Part shown: one piece after another, positions 1-6,443 of the stretch
Layout: the number at the start of each line of letters is the position of its first letter
How positions within the stretch are numbered: the first letter of the stretch is position 1
Assembly: GCA_035938265.1 (NCBI GenBank)
Contig: DASZHA010000048.1
Coordinates: forward strand, 1-18,098
From: DASZHA01 sp035938265
Lineage (GTDB): Bacteria; Chloroflexota; Dormibacteria; DASZGP01
Length of the DNA stretch: 18,098 bases
Direction of reading: 5' to 3'
The notes under the pieces: generated by a model
Seen by the model: only the letters and a program-made list of their open reading frames with translations
Told to the model about the DNA's origin: nothing
Databases searched by the model: none
Position numbers and translations under genes: made by a program

Positions 1-3
1 TCG

Positions 4-774
4 GTGGCGGAGTCGATCAAGGCTCAGCTCCAGGCCCCCCAGCGGCCCACTCCGCCGCCGGTGCAGCAGCAGCGCGGTGGCCCGCCGCAGGGCGGCTTCG
101 GCGGGCGCCAGGGTGGCTACGGCGCCGGCCGCTGGCAGTACGGCCAGTCCGATGACGTCAAGCCGGAGTTCATCGAGAAGGTGGTCCACCTCAATCGCGT
201 CGCCAAGGTTGTGAAGGGTGGCCGCCGCTTCTCCTTCAGCGCCCTTGTCGTGGTCGGCGACCAAAAGGGGCGCGTTGGCGCCGGTCTGGGCAAGGCTGGT
301 GAGGTCCCGGACGCGATTCGGAAGGGCGTCGAGGACGCCAAGAAGAACATGATCACGGTCCCGATGAACGGCTCGACCATCCCGCACGAGCTTCGCTACA
401 AGCTGGGCGCGGCCAAGGTCCTGCTCAAGCCGGCCTCGCCGGGAACGGGTGTGATCGCGGGTGGCGCCATGCGCGCCGTCGTCGAGCTCAGCGGGATCAA
501 GGACATCCTGACCAAGTCCCTCGGCACGAACAACCCGATCAACACCACCCGCGCCACCATCGCGGCCCTGCGCTCGCTGCGCACGCCGGAGCAGGTCGCC
601 GCCGCCCGGGGCCTGACCCTCGAGGAGATTGGCGTCAAGCCGACCGAGAAGCGAGCCGCCGCCGGGGACGTGCCCGAGACCAAGGACGAGCCGGCCGAGC
701 CGGAGGCCGTGGGGGCACTGGCCGGCGAAGCCGCCCCGGAGGAGAAGCCGGCGACGGAGACGACCGGTGGCTAA
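4..774 (+). CDS. rpsE: 30S ribosomal protein S5, with long N- and C-terminal extensions
   Basis: S5 is a small-subunit ribosomal protein that helps form the mRNA entry channel and affects decoding accuracy. The core runs from about residue 53 to 210: the double-stranded-RNA-binding-like part contains KVVKGGRRFSFSALVVVGD (residues 68-86), and the C-terminal part contains GTNNPIN and SLRTPEQVAA, both typical of the family. The protein is 256 residues as read here against about 165-170 usually. The excess is a Gln/Pro/Gly/Arg-rich N-terminal stretch (residues 1-50, with RGG, GGFGG and GGYG elements) and a Glu/Ala/Pro-rich tail (about 212-256). GTG at position 4 is the first start visible, but only one codon lies upstream in the window, so the true start could lie outside. 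Its stop overlaps rpmD by 8 bases, as expected in an spc operon. Confidence 0.95.
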   Translation: MAESIKAQLQAPQRPTPPPVQQQRGGPPQGGFGGRQGGYGAGRWQYGQSDDVKPEFIEKVVHLNRVAKVVKGGRRFSFSALVVVGDQKGRVGAGLGKAGEVPDAIRKGVEDAKKNMITVPMNGSTIPHELRYKLGAAKVLLKPASPGTGVIAGGAMRAVVELSGIKDILTKSLGTNNPINTTRATIAALRSLRTPEQVAAARGLTLEEIGVKPTEKRAAAGDVPETKDEPAEPEAVGALAGEAAPEEKPATETTGG

Positions 775-970
775 GGACGCCGTGCTCCGGATCACCTACC
801 GCAAGAGCGCGATCGGCTACTCGAGGGACCAGAAGGCCACGGTCGCGGCGCTGGGCCTACGCCGTCTGCACCAGACCGTCGAGCACAAGGACACGCCGCA
901 GGTGCGCGGCATGGTCCACAAGGTTGCTCACCTGGTCACCGTTGACGGCGGGGCGGAGAAGAAGGCATGA
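767..970 (+). CDS. rpmD: 50S ribosomal protein L30
   Basis: L30 is a small protein of the large ribosomal subunit. The 67-residue product has the family core, LRITYRKSAIGYSRDQKATV followed by LGLRRLHQTVEHKDTPQVRGMVHKVAHLV, and is close to the usual 60 residues. I chose GTG at 767 because the protein from there matches the L30 N-terminus; the same frame is open further upstream inside rpsE, but that part is Arg/Pro-rich shadow sequence. The start lies 8 bases before the end of rpsE, and the stop overlaps the rplO start as ATGA, so translation of the three genes is probably coupled. The order S5-L30-L15 is the standard spc operon order. Confidence 0.95.
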   Translation: MAKDAVLRITYRKSAIGYSRDQKATVAALGLRRLHQTVEHKDTPQVRGMVHKVAHLVTVDGGAEKKA

Positions 971-1758
971 GACTCGACGAGCTCAAGCCGGCGCCAGGAT
1001 CTAGGCGTCAGCGCAAGCGGGTCGGCCGCGGAATCTCCGCGGGCCAGGGCAAGACCGCCGGGCGCGGTCAGAAGGGACAGGGCTCGCGCAGTAGCGTCGA
1101 CATCCCCCACAGCTTCGAGGGTGGGCAGATGCCGCTGGCCCAGCGGCTGCCCAAACTGCGCGGATTCACACCGCCCCATCGCCGCGAGTACGTCGAGGTC
1201 AACATCGCCAAGCTCAACCGGTTCGAGGCCGGCACCGAGGTCAACCCTGAGCTGCTGGAGCAGGTTGGGCTGGTCAAAGGCCACTACGACGGCGTCAAGA
1301 TCCTGGCCGCCGGCCAGCTCAAGGTCGCCCTTAAGGTCTCGGCCCACCGCGTCTCAGCCCACGCCAAGGAGGCGATCGAGGCTGCTGGCGGCTCGGTCGA
1401 GCTGCTGGGGCCGCAGCCGCTGACCCCAGAGGAGCGTGCCGCCCGGGCCAAGGCCAAGGCCAAGAAGACCAGCGCCAAGCAGGCCGCCGCCGCCGAGCGC
1501 GCCGAGGCCGCCGCCGAGGCTGACGAGGCCGAAGCCAAGGCTGAGGCCCAGGCTGCCGCCGAGGCTCGGGCCAAGTCCCAGGAGGCGGGCGCCGGTGAAG
1601 AGCCCGCCGAGTCGGCCGAGCTTGAGGCCGACGCTTCGGAGCCCGGGGCCGAGGCATCCGAGCCGGCGGCTGGCGCCGCCGAGCCACCGGCGGAGAATGA
1701 GGCCGCGGACACCGCGGCCACCGATACCGACGAGGCTGACTCGCCGGAAGAGAGCTAG
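967..1758 (+). CDS. rplO: 50S ribosomal protein L15 with about 110-residue Ala/Glu-rich tail
   Basis: L15 is a late-assembling protein of the large subunit that contacts 23S rRNA. Residues 1-150 are a full L15: the basic N-terminal tail (GSRRQRKRVGRGISAGQGKT, then AGRGQKGQGSR) and the globular part ending near ELLGPQPL. The family usually stops at about 145-150 residues, but this one continues to 263. The tail starts basic (AKAKAKKTSAK, about 161-171), becomes an Ala/Glu/Lys repeat that looks like a long helix (about 172-205), and ends very acidic (Glu, Asp, Ala, Pro; about 206-263). The frame is clean through the tail to TAG, so it is part of the gene as sequenced. ATG at 967 overlaps the rpmD stop by four bases. 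Confidence 0.95.
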   Translation: MRLDELKPAPGSRRQRKRVGRGISAGQGKTAGRGQKGQGSRSSVDIPHSFEGGQMPLAQRLPKLRGFTPPHRREYVEVNIAKLNRFEAGTEVNPELLEQVGLVKGHYDGVKILAAGQLKVALKVSAHRVSAHAKEAIEAAGGSVELLGPQPLTPEERAARAKAKAKKTSAKQAAAAERAEAAAEADEAEAKAEAQAAAEARAKSQEAGAGEEPAESAELEADASEPGAEASEPAAGAAEPPAENEAADTAATDTDEADSPEES

Positions 1759-1764
1759 CTTCCG
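1745..1764 (+). promoter_or_regulatory. Hairpin at the rplO/secY junction
   Basis: CGGAAG (1745-1750) and CTTCCG (1759-1764) are perfect complements around an 8-base loop that contains the rplO stop codon (1756-1758). The stem ends three bases before the TTG start of secY. Its left arm holds the only purine-rich Shine-Dalgarno-like stretch near secY (GGAAGAG). In mRNA it could hide or reposition that site until ribosomes finishing rplO open it. There is no T run, so a terminator is unlikely. The function is inferred. Confidence 0.4.
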
Positions 1765-1767
1765 ACA

Positions 1768-3093
1768 TTGATCCAGGCAGTCGGCAACGCCTTCCGCGTC
1801 CCCGAGCTTCGGCGGAAGATCCTGTTCACCGGTGCCATGATCCTGGTCTTCCGGGGACTGGCGCATATCGCGGTCCCGGGCGCCAACAAAGCCGCGCTGG
1901 ACAACCTGTTCAACAGCAACGGCCTGCTGCCGCTGATCGACCTGTTCTCTGGCGGCGGCCTATCGCGCTTCTCGATCACCGCGATGGGGGTGAACCCCTA
2001 CATCAACGCCAGCATCATCATGCAGCTGATGACGGTCGTATCCGAGCGTCTCAAAGAGATGCAGAAGGAGGGCGAATACGGCCGCAAACGCTTGACCCAG
2101 TACACGCGCCGTCTCACGGTGGTGCTGGCCCTGATCCAGGCCTACGGGCTGATCCTGCTGTTCTCCAACCCACAGGTGAACGTGCTCCCGACCCCGAGCC
2201 CGTTCACCATCATCGTCGTCATGATCACGCTCACGGCGGGCACGGTCCTGCTGATGTGGCTGGGCGAGCTGATCACCGAATACGGCATCGGCAACGGTAT
2301 CTCGCTGGTGATCTTCGCCGGCATCGTCGGCCGCTTCGCCCCAGGGCTGGCAGGGTTCCTCGGCTCCAGCGGCTCGGGCGAGATCCAGGGAATCATCATT
2401 TTCGGCATCCTGGCGCTGCTGGTAACGATGTTCATCATTTACGTCCAGCAGGCCGAGCGACGCATTCGGATCCAGTCAGCCCAGCGGATGGTGGGCCGCA
2501 AGGTGTACCAGGGCCGCACCTCGCACCTGCCCCTGAAGGTCAACCAGGCCGGCGTGATCCCCATCATCTTCGCGATCTCGATCATGTTCTTCCCGACGAT
2601 CCTCGGGAACTTCTTCGCCAACAACACCGGCTTCATGGGCACGCTGAGCCAGAACATCACCAAGTACTGGCAACCGACGGGGCCCAACCTGCTCTGGGAT
2701 CTCGTCTACAACGCGTCGGAGTTCCTGCTGATAATCGGCTTCACCTACTTCTATACCGCGGTCACCTTTGACCCCGTCGAGACGGCCGACAACCTCAAAA
2801 AGCAGGCGATCTTCATCCCCGGGATCCGGCCAGGGCGGAACACGGCGGAGTACCTCGACCGGGTGATGACGCGGATCACGTCGGTGGGCGCGCTGTTCCT
2901 TGCCCTGATCACGGTGGTCATCCCCCTGGCGGCGGGGCAGCTCGCCTTCGGCCAGGCGGCCTCCCGCGGCAACACCGGCGCGTTATACCTTGGCGGCACC
3001 GCCGTCCTGATTGTGGTCGGCGTGGCGCTCGACACGATGAAGCAGCTCAACACCCAGCTCCAGATGCGTCAGTATCGAGGCTTCATCAAGTGA
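1768..3093 (+). CDS. secY: Protein translocase subunit SecY
   Basis: SecY is the pore subunit of the SecYEG translocon in the cytoplasmic membrane; it passes Sec-dependent proteins across or into the membrane. The 441-residue product has the expected ten hydrophobic segments and family landmarks: the N-terminal VPELRRKILFTGAMILVFR, the plug-region sequence GGGLSRFSITAMGVNPYINASII, the cytoplasmic stretch VSERLKEMQKEGEYGRKRL, TEYGIGNGISLVIF, and the C-terminal region near IPGIRPG and MRQYRGFIK. TTG at 1768 is preferred because it gives the family-standard N-terminus; the next in-frame ATG (1837) falls inside the first membrane segment, and an in-frame stop lies just upstream. Its stop overlaps adk as GTGA. 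Confidence 0.97.
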   Translation: MIQAVGNAFRVPELRRKILFTGAMILVFRGLAHIAVPGANKAALDNLFNSNGLLPLIDLFSGGGLSRFSITAMGVNPYINASIIMQLMTVVSERLKEMQKEGEYGRKRLTQYTRRLTVVLALIQAYGLILLFSNPQVNVLPTPSPFTIIVVMITLTAGTVLLMWLGELITEYGIGNGISLVIFAGIVGRFAPGLAGFLGSSGSGEIQGIIIFGILALLVTMFIIYVQQAERRIRIQSAQRMVGRKVYQGRTSHLPLKVNQAGVIPIIFAISIMFFPTILGNFFANNTGFMGTLSQNITKYWQPTGPNLLWDLVYNASEFLLIIGFTYFYTAVTFDPVETADNLKKQAIFIPGIRPGRNTAEYLDRVMTRITSVGALFLALITVVIPLAAGQLAFGQAASRGNTGALYLGGTAVLIVVGVALDTMKQLNTQLQMRQYRGFIK

Positions 3094-3770
3094 GGCTCGT
3101 GCTATTCGGCGCGCCGGGGTCGGGGAAGGGCACCCAGGCCCCCTTCCTGGGCCAGCGCTTCAACATCCCCACCGTCAGCACCGGCGAGATCCTGCGTGAC
3201 AACGCCCGCCGGGGGACCGACCTCGGCGTGGTCGCCGAGGGCTACATGTCGGCCGGGGAGCTGGTCCCGGATGACGTCACCATCAAGATCATTCGGGAGC
3301 GGATCAAGGAGCCCGATGCCGAGAACGGCTTCATCCTCGACGGCTTCCCCCGTACCATCCCCCAGGCTGAGGCGCTCGACCAGATGCTGGAGGGGGAGGG
3401 CGCCCCGCTGGACCGCGTCATCTTCCTCAACGTGCCCGAGGACACGCTCGAGAAACGGCTCGGAGGCAGGTGGACCTGTCCCTGCTGCGGCCGGGTCTAC
3501 AGCAGTGCCGTACCCGAGGCCAAAAAGGGCTACTGCGACGACGACACCACCGTCGAACTGATCCAGCGAGAGGACGACAAGCCCGAAGCCGTCAAGAATC
3601 GCATTCGCGTCTACCACGAGGAGACCCTGCCGGTGCTGGACTACTACCGCACCCAGGGCCGGGTGCTGGAGATCAACGGCGACCAATCACCGGAGGAAAT
3701 TCGCAATGAGCTCTTCCGGCGCCTGGAGGATGGGGGCGAGGACTCGTCGCCGGAAAAGAGATCCGCATGA
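3090..3770 (+). CDS. adk: Adenylate kinase, zinc-binding LID type
   Basis: Adenylate kinase interconverts ATP + AMP and 2 ADP in the cytosol. The P-loop GAPGSGKGTQ is at residues 8-17, the AMP-site sequence DGFPRT at 84-89, and the long LID domain follows. The LID holds C130, C133, C149 and D152 (C-P-C-C-G then Y-C-D-D-D), nearly superposable on the Zn ligands of Bacillus-type Adk (C130, C133, C150, D153), so this is a metal-stabilised form. Length is 226 residues, a little over the usual 213-217 because of an acidic C-terminal tail. GTG at 3090 overlaps the secY stop, and its own stop overlaps the map ATG. The secY-adk-map order is common in Gram-positive and related phyla. Confidence 0.97.
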   Translation: MRLVLFGAPGSGKGTQAPFLGQRFNIPTVSTGEILRDNARRGTDLGVVAEGYMSAGELVPDDVTIKIIRERIKEPDAENGFILDGFPRTIPQAEALDQMLEGEGAPLDRVIFLNVPEDTLEKRLGGRWTCPCCGRVYSSAVPEAKKGYCDDDTTVELIQREDDKPEAVKNRIRVYHEETLPVLDYYRTQGRVLEINGDQSPEEIRNELFRRLEDGGEDSSPEKRSA

Positions 3771-4513
3771 TCACCGTCAAGTCGGAGTCCGAGCTGAAGC
3801 TGATGCGGGAGGCGGGCAAGCTGCTGGCCGACACCCTGGGACAGCTGGCCGAGGCCTGCCAGCCCGGCGTCACCACCAACGACATCGACCAGCAAGCGGA
3901 CACCATCATCCGCGGGCATGGCGCCATCCCCGGCTTCCTGGGATATAACGGCTTCCCCAAGAGCCTCTGCATCTCGGTCAACGAGGAGGTCGTCCACGGC
4001 ATCCCCGGGGAACGGGTGATCGAGAACGGCGACATCGTGTCGCTGGACTGCGGCCTTATCTACAAGGGCCTCTGGGCAGACTCCGGCCGCACCGTCATGG
4101 TCGGCGAGGTGGACCCCGAGGCCAAGCGCCTCGTCGAGGTCACCCGCCGGTCACTGGAACGGGGGATCGAGCAGGCGGTCGCGGGCAACCGGGTTGGCGA
4201 CATCTCTGCCGCGGTGCAGAAGGAGGTGGAGGCCGCCGGTTTCAGCGTTGTGCGCAACTTCGTCGGCCACGGCATCGGCCGCAACATGCACGAGGATCCC
4301 CAGGTGCCCAACTTCGGCGTCCCCGGCACCGGTCCGCTGCTTCGCCCCGGGTACGCCCTGGCGATCGAGCCGATGGTCAACCAGGGGACCCATGAGGTCG
4401 AGATGCTTGAGGACCACTGGACGATCATCACGGCGGACCACAAGCTCTCCGCCTACTTCGAGCACACCGTGCTGATCACCGACGACGGGCCCATCGTGGC
4501 CACGGCGGCATGA
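3767..4513 (+). CDS. map: Methionine aminopeptidase, type I
   Basis: MetAP removes the initiator methionine from nascent proteins whose second residue is small. It is a pita-bread fold enzyme using two metal ions. The ligands are visible: D94 (SLDCG), D105 (WADSGRT), H168 (GHGIG), E201 (AIEPM) and E232 (FEHTV), plus H77 (VVHGIP) and H175, which correspond to the substrate-positioning histidines. The 248-residue length is normal for type Ia, which lacks the N-terminal zinc-finger or proline-rich extension. ATG at 3767 overlaps the adk stop by four bases. It is the last gene before the infA promoter. Confidence 0.97.
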   Translation: MITVKSESELKLMREAGKLLADTLGQLAEACQPGVTTNDIDQQADTIIRGHGAIPGFLGYNGFPKSLCISVNEEVVHGIPGERVIENGDIVSLDCGLIYKGLWADSGRTVMVGEVDPEAKRLVEVTRRSLERGIEQAVAGNRVGDISAAVQKEVEAAGFSVVRNFVGHGIGRNMHEDPQVPNFGVPGTGPLLRPGYALAIEPMVNQGTHEVEMLEDHWTIITADHKLSAYFEHTVLITDDGPIVATAA

Positions 4514-4543
4514 GCTCCAAGGCCCGGCTGGGGCGCCCGGCTT

Positions 4544-4572
4544 TTGAGTTCAGCCCGAACTCGCGATATACT
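4544..4572 (+). promoter_or_regulatory. Sigma70-type promoter for the infA-rpsI cluster
   Basis: TTGAGT (4544-4549) and TATACT (4567-4572) are separated by exactly 17 bases. Each hexamer has the most conserved positions of the housekeeping consensus. It lies in the 93-base gap between map and infA, one of the few real gaps in the ribosomal block, in a locally AT-richer patch. The predicted transcript start is near 4579, giving a short leader of about 28 bases before the infA ATG, in which I see no good Shine-Dalgarno sequence. Confidence 0.7.
4546..4562 (+). promoter_or_regulatory. 17-bp inverted repeat in the infA promoter spacer (possible operator)
   Basis: GAGTTC-AGCCC-GAACTC is a perfect 6-bp inverted repeat with a 5-base centre. 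It overlaps the 3' end of the -35 box and fills most of the spacer up to four bases before the -10 box. A dimeric repressor bound here would block RNA polymerase. It would form upstream of the predicted transcript start, so a DNA-binding role is more likely than an RNA one for transcripts from this promoter. The arms do not match LexA or CIRCE sites that I know. Confidence 0.4.
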
Positions 4573-4606
4573 CTCAATTCGACCTCTTCCCGCGATGGTT
4601 TGCGCC

Positions 4607-4825
4607 ATGGCGGATGAGGAAAGGGTTGTGGTCTTCGGCACGATCGTGGAACCGCTGCCCAATGCTCTTTTTCGAGTCGCCCTCGAGAACGGACACAAGA
4701 TCCTGGCCCACGGCTCAGGGCGAGTTCGCAGCCACCACCTGCGGCTCCTTGCCGGGGACCGGGTGAAGATCGAGGTGGCTCCCACCGACCCCACCCGGGG
4801 CCGGATCGTGGACCGCCTCAAATAG
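4607..4825 (+). CDS. infA: Translation initiation factor IF-1
   Basis: IF-1 binds the ribosomal A site during initiation. The 72-residue product is a single S1-like OB-fold domain and aligns end to end with the usual 72-residue family: GTIVEPLPNALFRVALENGH, then ILAHGSGRVR, LLAGDRVKIEV and C-terminal GRIVDRLK. ATG at 4607 is chosen because it gives the exact family length and an MADEE start equivalent to MAKED/MAKEE; in-frame starts at 4544 and 4595 would add non-homologous residues and the first lies inside the promoter. No good ribosome binding site precedes it. It heads the second ribosomal transcription unit. Confidence 0.95.
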   Translation: MADEERVVVFGTIVEPLPNALFRVALENGHKILAHGSGRVRSHHLRLLAGDRVKIEVAPTDPTRGRIVDRLK

Positions 4826-4858
4826 AACTCAAATAGACAAGAGAGAACCAGGAAACGC

Positions 4859-4975
4859 GTGAAAGTCAGAGCTTCGGTCAAGCGGATGTGCAAGGACTGC
4901 AAGGTCATCAAGCGCCACGGCGTGGTGCGGGTGATCTGCAGCAAGGACCCCAAGCACAAGCAGGTGCAGGGTTGA
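4859..4975 (+). CDS. rpmJ: 50S ribosomal protein L36, zinc-binding form
   Basis: A 38-codon gene read by eye: it starts with GTG at 4859 and ends with TGA. The product begins MKVRASVKRMCKDCKVIKR and is L36, the smallest large-subunit protein. C11, C14, C27 and H33 are the standard zinc ribbon ligands of the C+ form, and length is typical (37-38). A GGA-containing Shine-Dalgarno (AGGAAA, 4850-4855) precedes the start. It lies between infA and rpsM, its usual place. Confidence 0.96.
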   Translation: MKVRASVKRMCKDCKVIKRHGVVRVICSKDPKHKQVQG

Positions 4976-4999
4976 TCCGCGCACGCGTGGAGAAGCGGC

Positions 5000-5377
5000 T
5001 TGGCTAGGATCGCCGGCGTCGACATCCCTCGCGACAAGCGGGTGGTGGTGGCCCTGACCTACATCTTCGGCATCGGGCCGACCACGGCCGGCCGCGTGGT
5101 CCAGATCGCCAACGTCAACCCCGACAAGCGGGTCAAGGACCTACCCGACGAGGAGGTGGCCCGCCTTCGCGAGGTCATCGACAAGCAGCTCAAGGTCGAG
5201 GGCGAGCTTCGCCGCGAGGTTGCGCTCAACATCAAGCGCCTGATCGAGATCGGGACATACCGGGGCCTGCGTCATCGCCGTGGCCTCCCGGTGCGCGGCC
5301 AGCGCACCCGCACCAACGCCCGGAGCCGCCGCGGGCCGAAGCGAACCGTCGGCGTGCGGCGCAAGAAGGGTAAGTAA
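5000..5377 (+). CDS. rpsM: 30S ribosomal protein S13
   Basis: S13 sits in the head of the small subunit and contacts the P-site tRNA and the inter-subunit bridges. The 125-residue product starts MARIAGVDIPRDKRVVVALTY, has the helix-two-turn-helix core (YIFGIGPTTAG), and ends with the conserved basic tail RGLRHRRGLPVRGQRT, then RTNARSRRG and KRTV. TTG at 5000 gives the canonical MARIAGVDIP start and has a GGAG Shine-Dalgarno (4989-4992) seven bases upstream. It lies 24 bases after rpmJ and 6 before rpsK. Confidence 0.97.
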   Translation: MARIAGVDIPRDKRVVVALTYIFGIGPTTAGRVVQIANVNPDKRVKDLPDEEVARLREVIDKQLKVEGELRREVALNIKRLIEIGTYRGLRHRRGLPVRGQRTRTNARSRRGPKRTVGVRRKKGK

Positions 5378-5383
5378 GCAGCG

Positions 5384-5779
5384 GTGACAAAGAAGAAAAA
5401 GGTAGTTCGCACCCGCCGCCGTGAGCGCAAGAACATCGCCATCGGCCAGGCGCACATCCAGTCGACGTTCAACAACACGATCATCTCCATCACCGACGTC
5501 GAGGGGCACGTGATCGCCTGGGGTTCCGCCGGCAGCCAGGGCTTCAAGGGCTCGCGCAAGAGCACGCCCTTCGCCGCCCAGGTGACGGCCGAAGCCACCG
5601 CCCGCAAGGCGATGGAGCACGGCATGAAGACCGTCGACATCTACGTCAAGGGCCCGGGCTCCGGCCGCGAGGCCGCCATCCGGTCGCTCCAGGCGGCCGG
5701 GCTCGAGGTCACCGCCATCAGCGATGTCACCCCGGTGCCGCACAACGGCTGCCGGCCGCCGAAGCGGAGGAGGGTCTGA
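5384..5779 (+). CDS. rpsK: 30S ribosomal protein S11
   Basis: S11 is in the platform of the small subunit near the E site and the Shine-Dalgarno helix. The 131-residue product has a basic N-terminus (TKKKKVVRTRRRERKNI), the core sequence AHIQSTFNNTIISITD, and the conserved KGPGSGREAAIRSL and DVTPVPHNGCRPPKRRRV end. GTG at 5384 is the only suitable start after rpsM. Its stop overlaps the rpsD start as TGATG, so the two are probably translated together. Confidence 0.97.
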   Translation: MTKKKKVVRTRRRERKNIAIGQAHIQSTFNNTIISITDVEGHVIAWGSAGSQGFKGSRKSTPFAAQVTAEATARKAMEHGMKTVDIYVKGPGSGREAAIRSLQAAGLEVTAISDVTPVPHNGCRPPKRRRV

Positions 5780-6405
5780 TGTCGGGCAAGACCGGCGACG
5801 CTGTCTGCCGCCTCTGCCGCCGAGAGGGCGAGAAGCTCTACCTCAAGGGCCAGAAGTGCTACGTCAAGTGCACACTGGAGCGCCGTCCCTACCCGCCGGG
5901 CCAGCACGGCCAGGCGCGGCGGCGCAAGGTGTCCGACTTCGGCATCCAGCTGCGCGCCAAGCAGCGGGCCCGCCGCATCTACGGCATCCAGGAAACCCAG
6001 TTCCACAACTACTACGAGGACGCCGCCCGGCGTAAGGGCGAGACCGGGCTCGAGTTGCTTAGGCGGCTCGAGCTGCGCCTCGACAACGTCGTTTACCGCG
6101 CCGGCTTCGGCGCCTCACGGGCTGAAGCCCGACAGCTGGTGACGCACCGTCACTTCACCGTGAACGGGCGCATCGCCAACGTACCCAGCATCCACCTCCG
6201 CGTCGGCGACGACGTCGCCGTCCGCGAGGGGAGCCGGGGGATCGAGCCGATCGAGCGCTCCCAGGAGATGCTCAACAATCGGCCGTTGCCCGGCTGGCTC
6301 GAGTCGGCAGGCGAACTCTCCGTCAAGGTCGCCGCCGACCCACCACGCGACGAGATGGAGCCGCTCATCGAAGAGCACCTGATCGTCGAGTTCTACTCCA
6401 GATGA
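5779..6405 (+). CDS. rpsD: 30S ribosomal protein S4, zinc-finger (C+) form
   Basis: S4 nucleates small-subunit assembly on the 16S rRNA 5' domain and in some bacteria represses its own operon. The 208-residue protein resembles the Thermus type: C10-x2-C13 and C27-x3-C31 form an N-terminal zinc site, followed by ERRPYPPGQHGQ, the helical domain, and the S4 RNA-binding domain (LELRLDNVVYRAGFGASRAEARQLVTHRHFTVNG). It ends with VEFYSR. The last zinc spacing is one residue shorter than the Thermus C-x4-C. ATG at 5779 overlaps the rpsK stop. The S13-S11-S4-alpha order is the standard alpha operon. Confidence 0.97.
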   Translation: MSGKTGDAVCRLCRREGEKLYLKGQKCYVKCTLERRPYPPGQHGQARRRKVSDFGIQLRAKQRARRIYGIQETQFHNYYEDAARRKGETGLELLRRLELRLDNVVYRAGFGASRAEARQLVTHRHFTVNGRIANVPSIHLRVGDDVAVREGSRGIEPIERSQEMLNNRPLPGWLESAGELSVKVAADPPRDEMEPLIEEHLIVEFYSR

Positions 6406-6431
6406 CCATGACTTTTGAAACCCATAAGCCC

Positions 6432-6438
6432 GAGGAGG
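6432..6438 (+). promoter_or_regulatory. Strong Shine-Dalgarno that decides the rpoA start
   Basis: GAGGAGG lies five bases before ATG at 6444. It is the best ribosome binding site near rpoA and favours 6444 over an in-frame ATG at 6402 that overlaps the rpsD stop as ATGA but has no visible Shine-Dalgarno. Confidence 0.6.
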
Positions 6439-6443
6439 TCCCC

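Noticed and set aside
1331..1866. Several long frames in both directions over the rplO tail
   Set aside because: The Ala/Glu-rich repeat coding leaves every frame open; only the L15 frame continues a known protein.
4522..4542. Direct repeat GCCCGGCT twice, just upstream of the infA -35 box
   Set aside because: Two 8-base GC-rich copies 13 bases apart are not rare at this base composition; also considered as a terminator for map, but the possible stem (GCCC/GGGC) is only four pairs and the T run is displaced.
4856..4989. Repeated ACGCGTG near the rpmJ and rpsM starts
   Set aside because: Two copies of a 7-base GC-rich word around ribosome binding sites; no symmetry or spacing suggests function.
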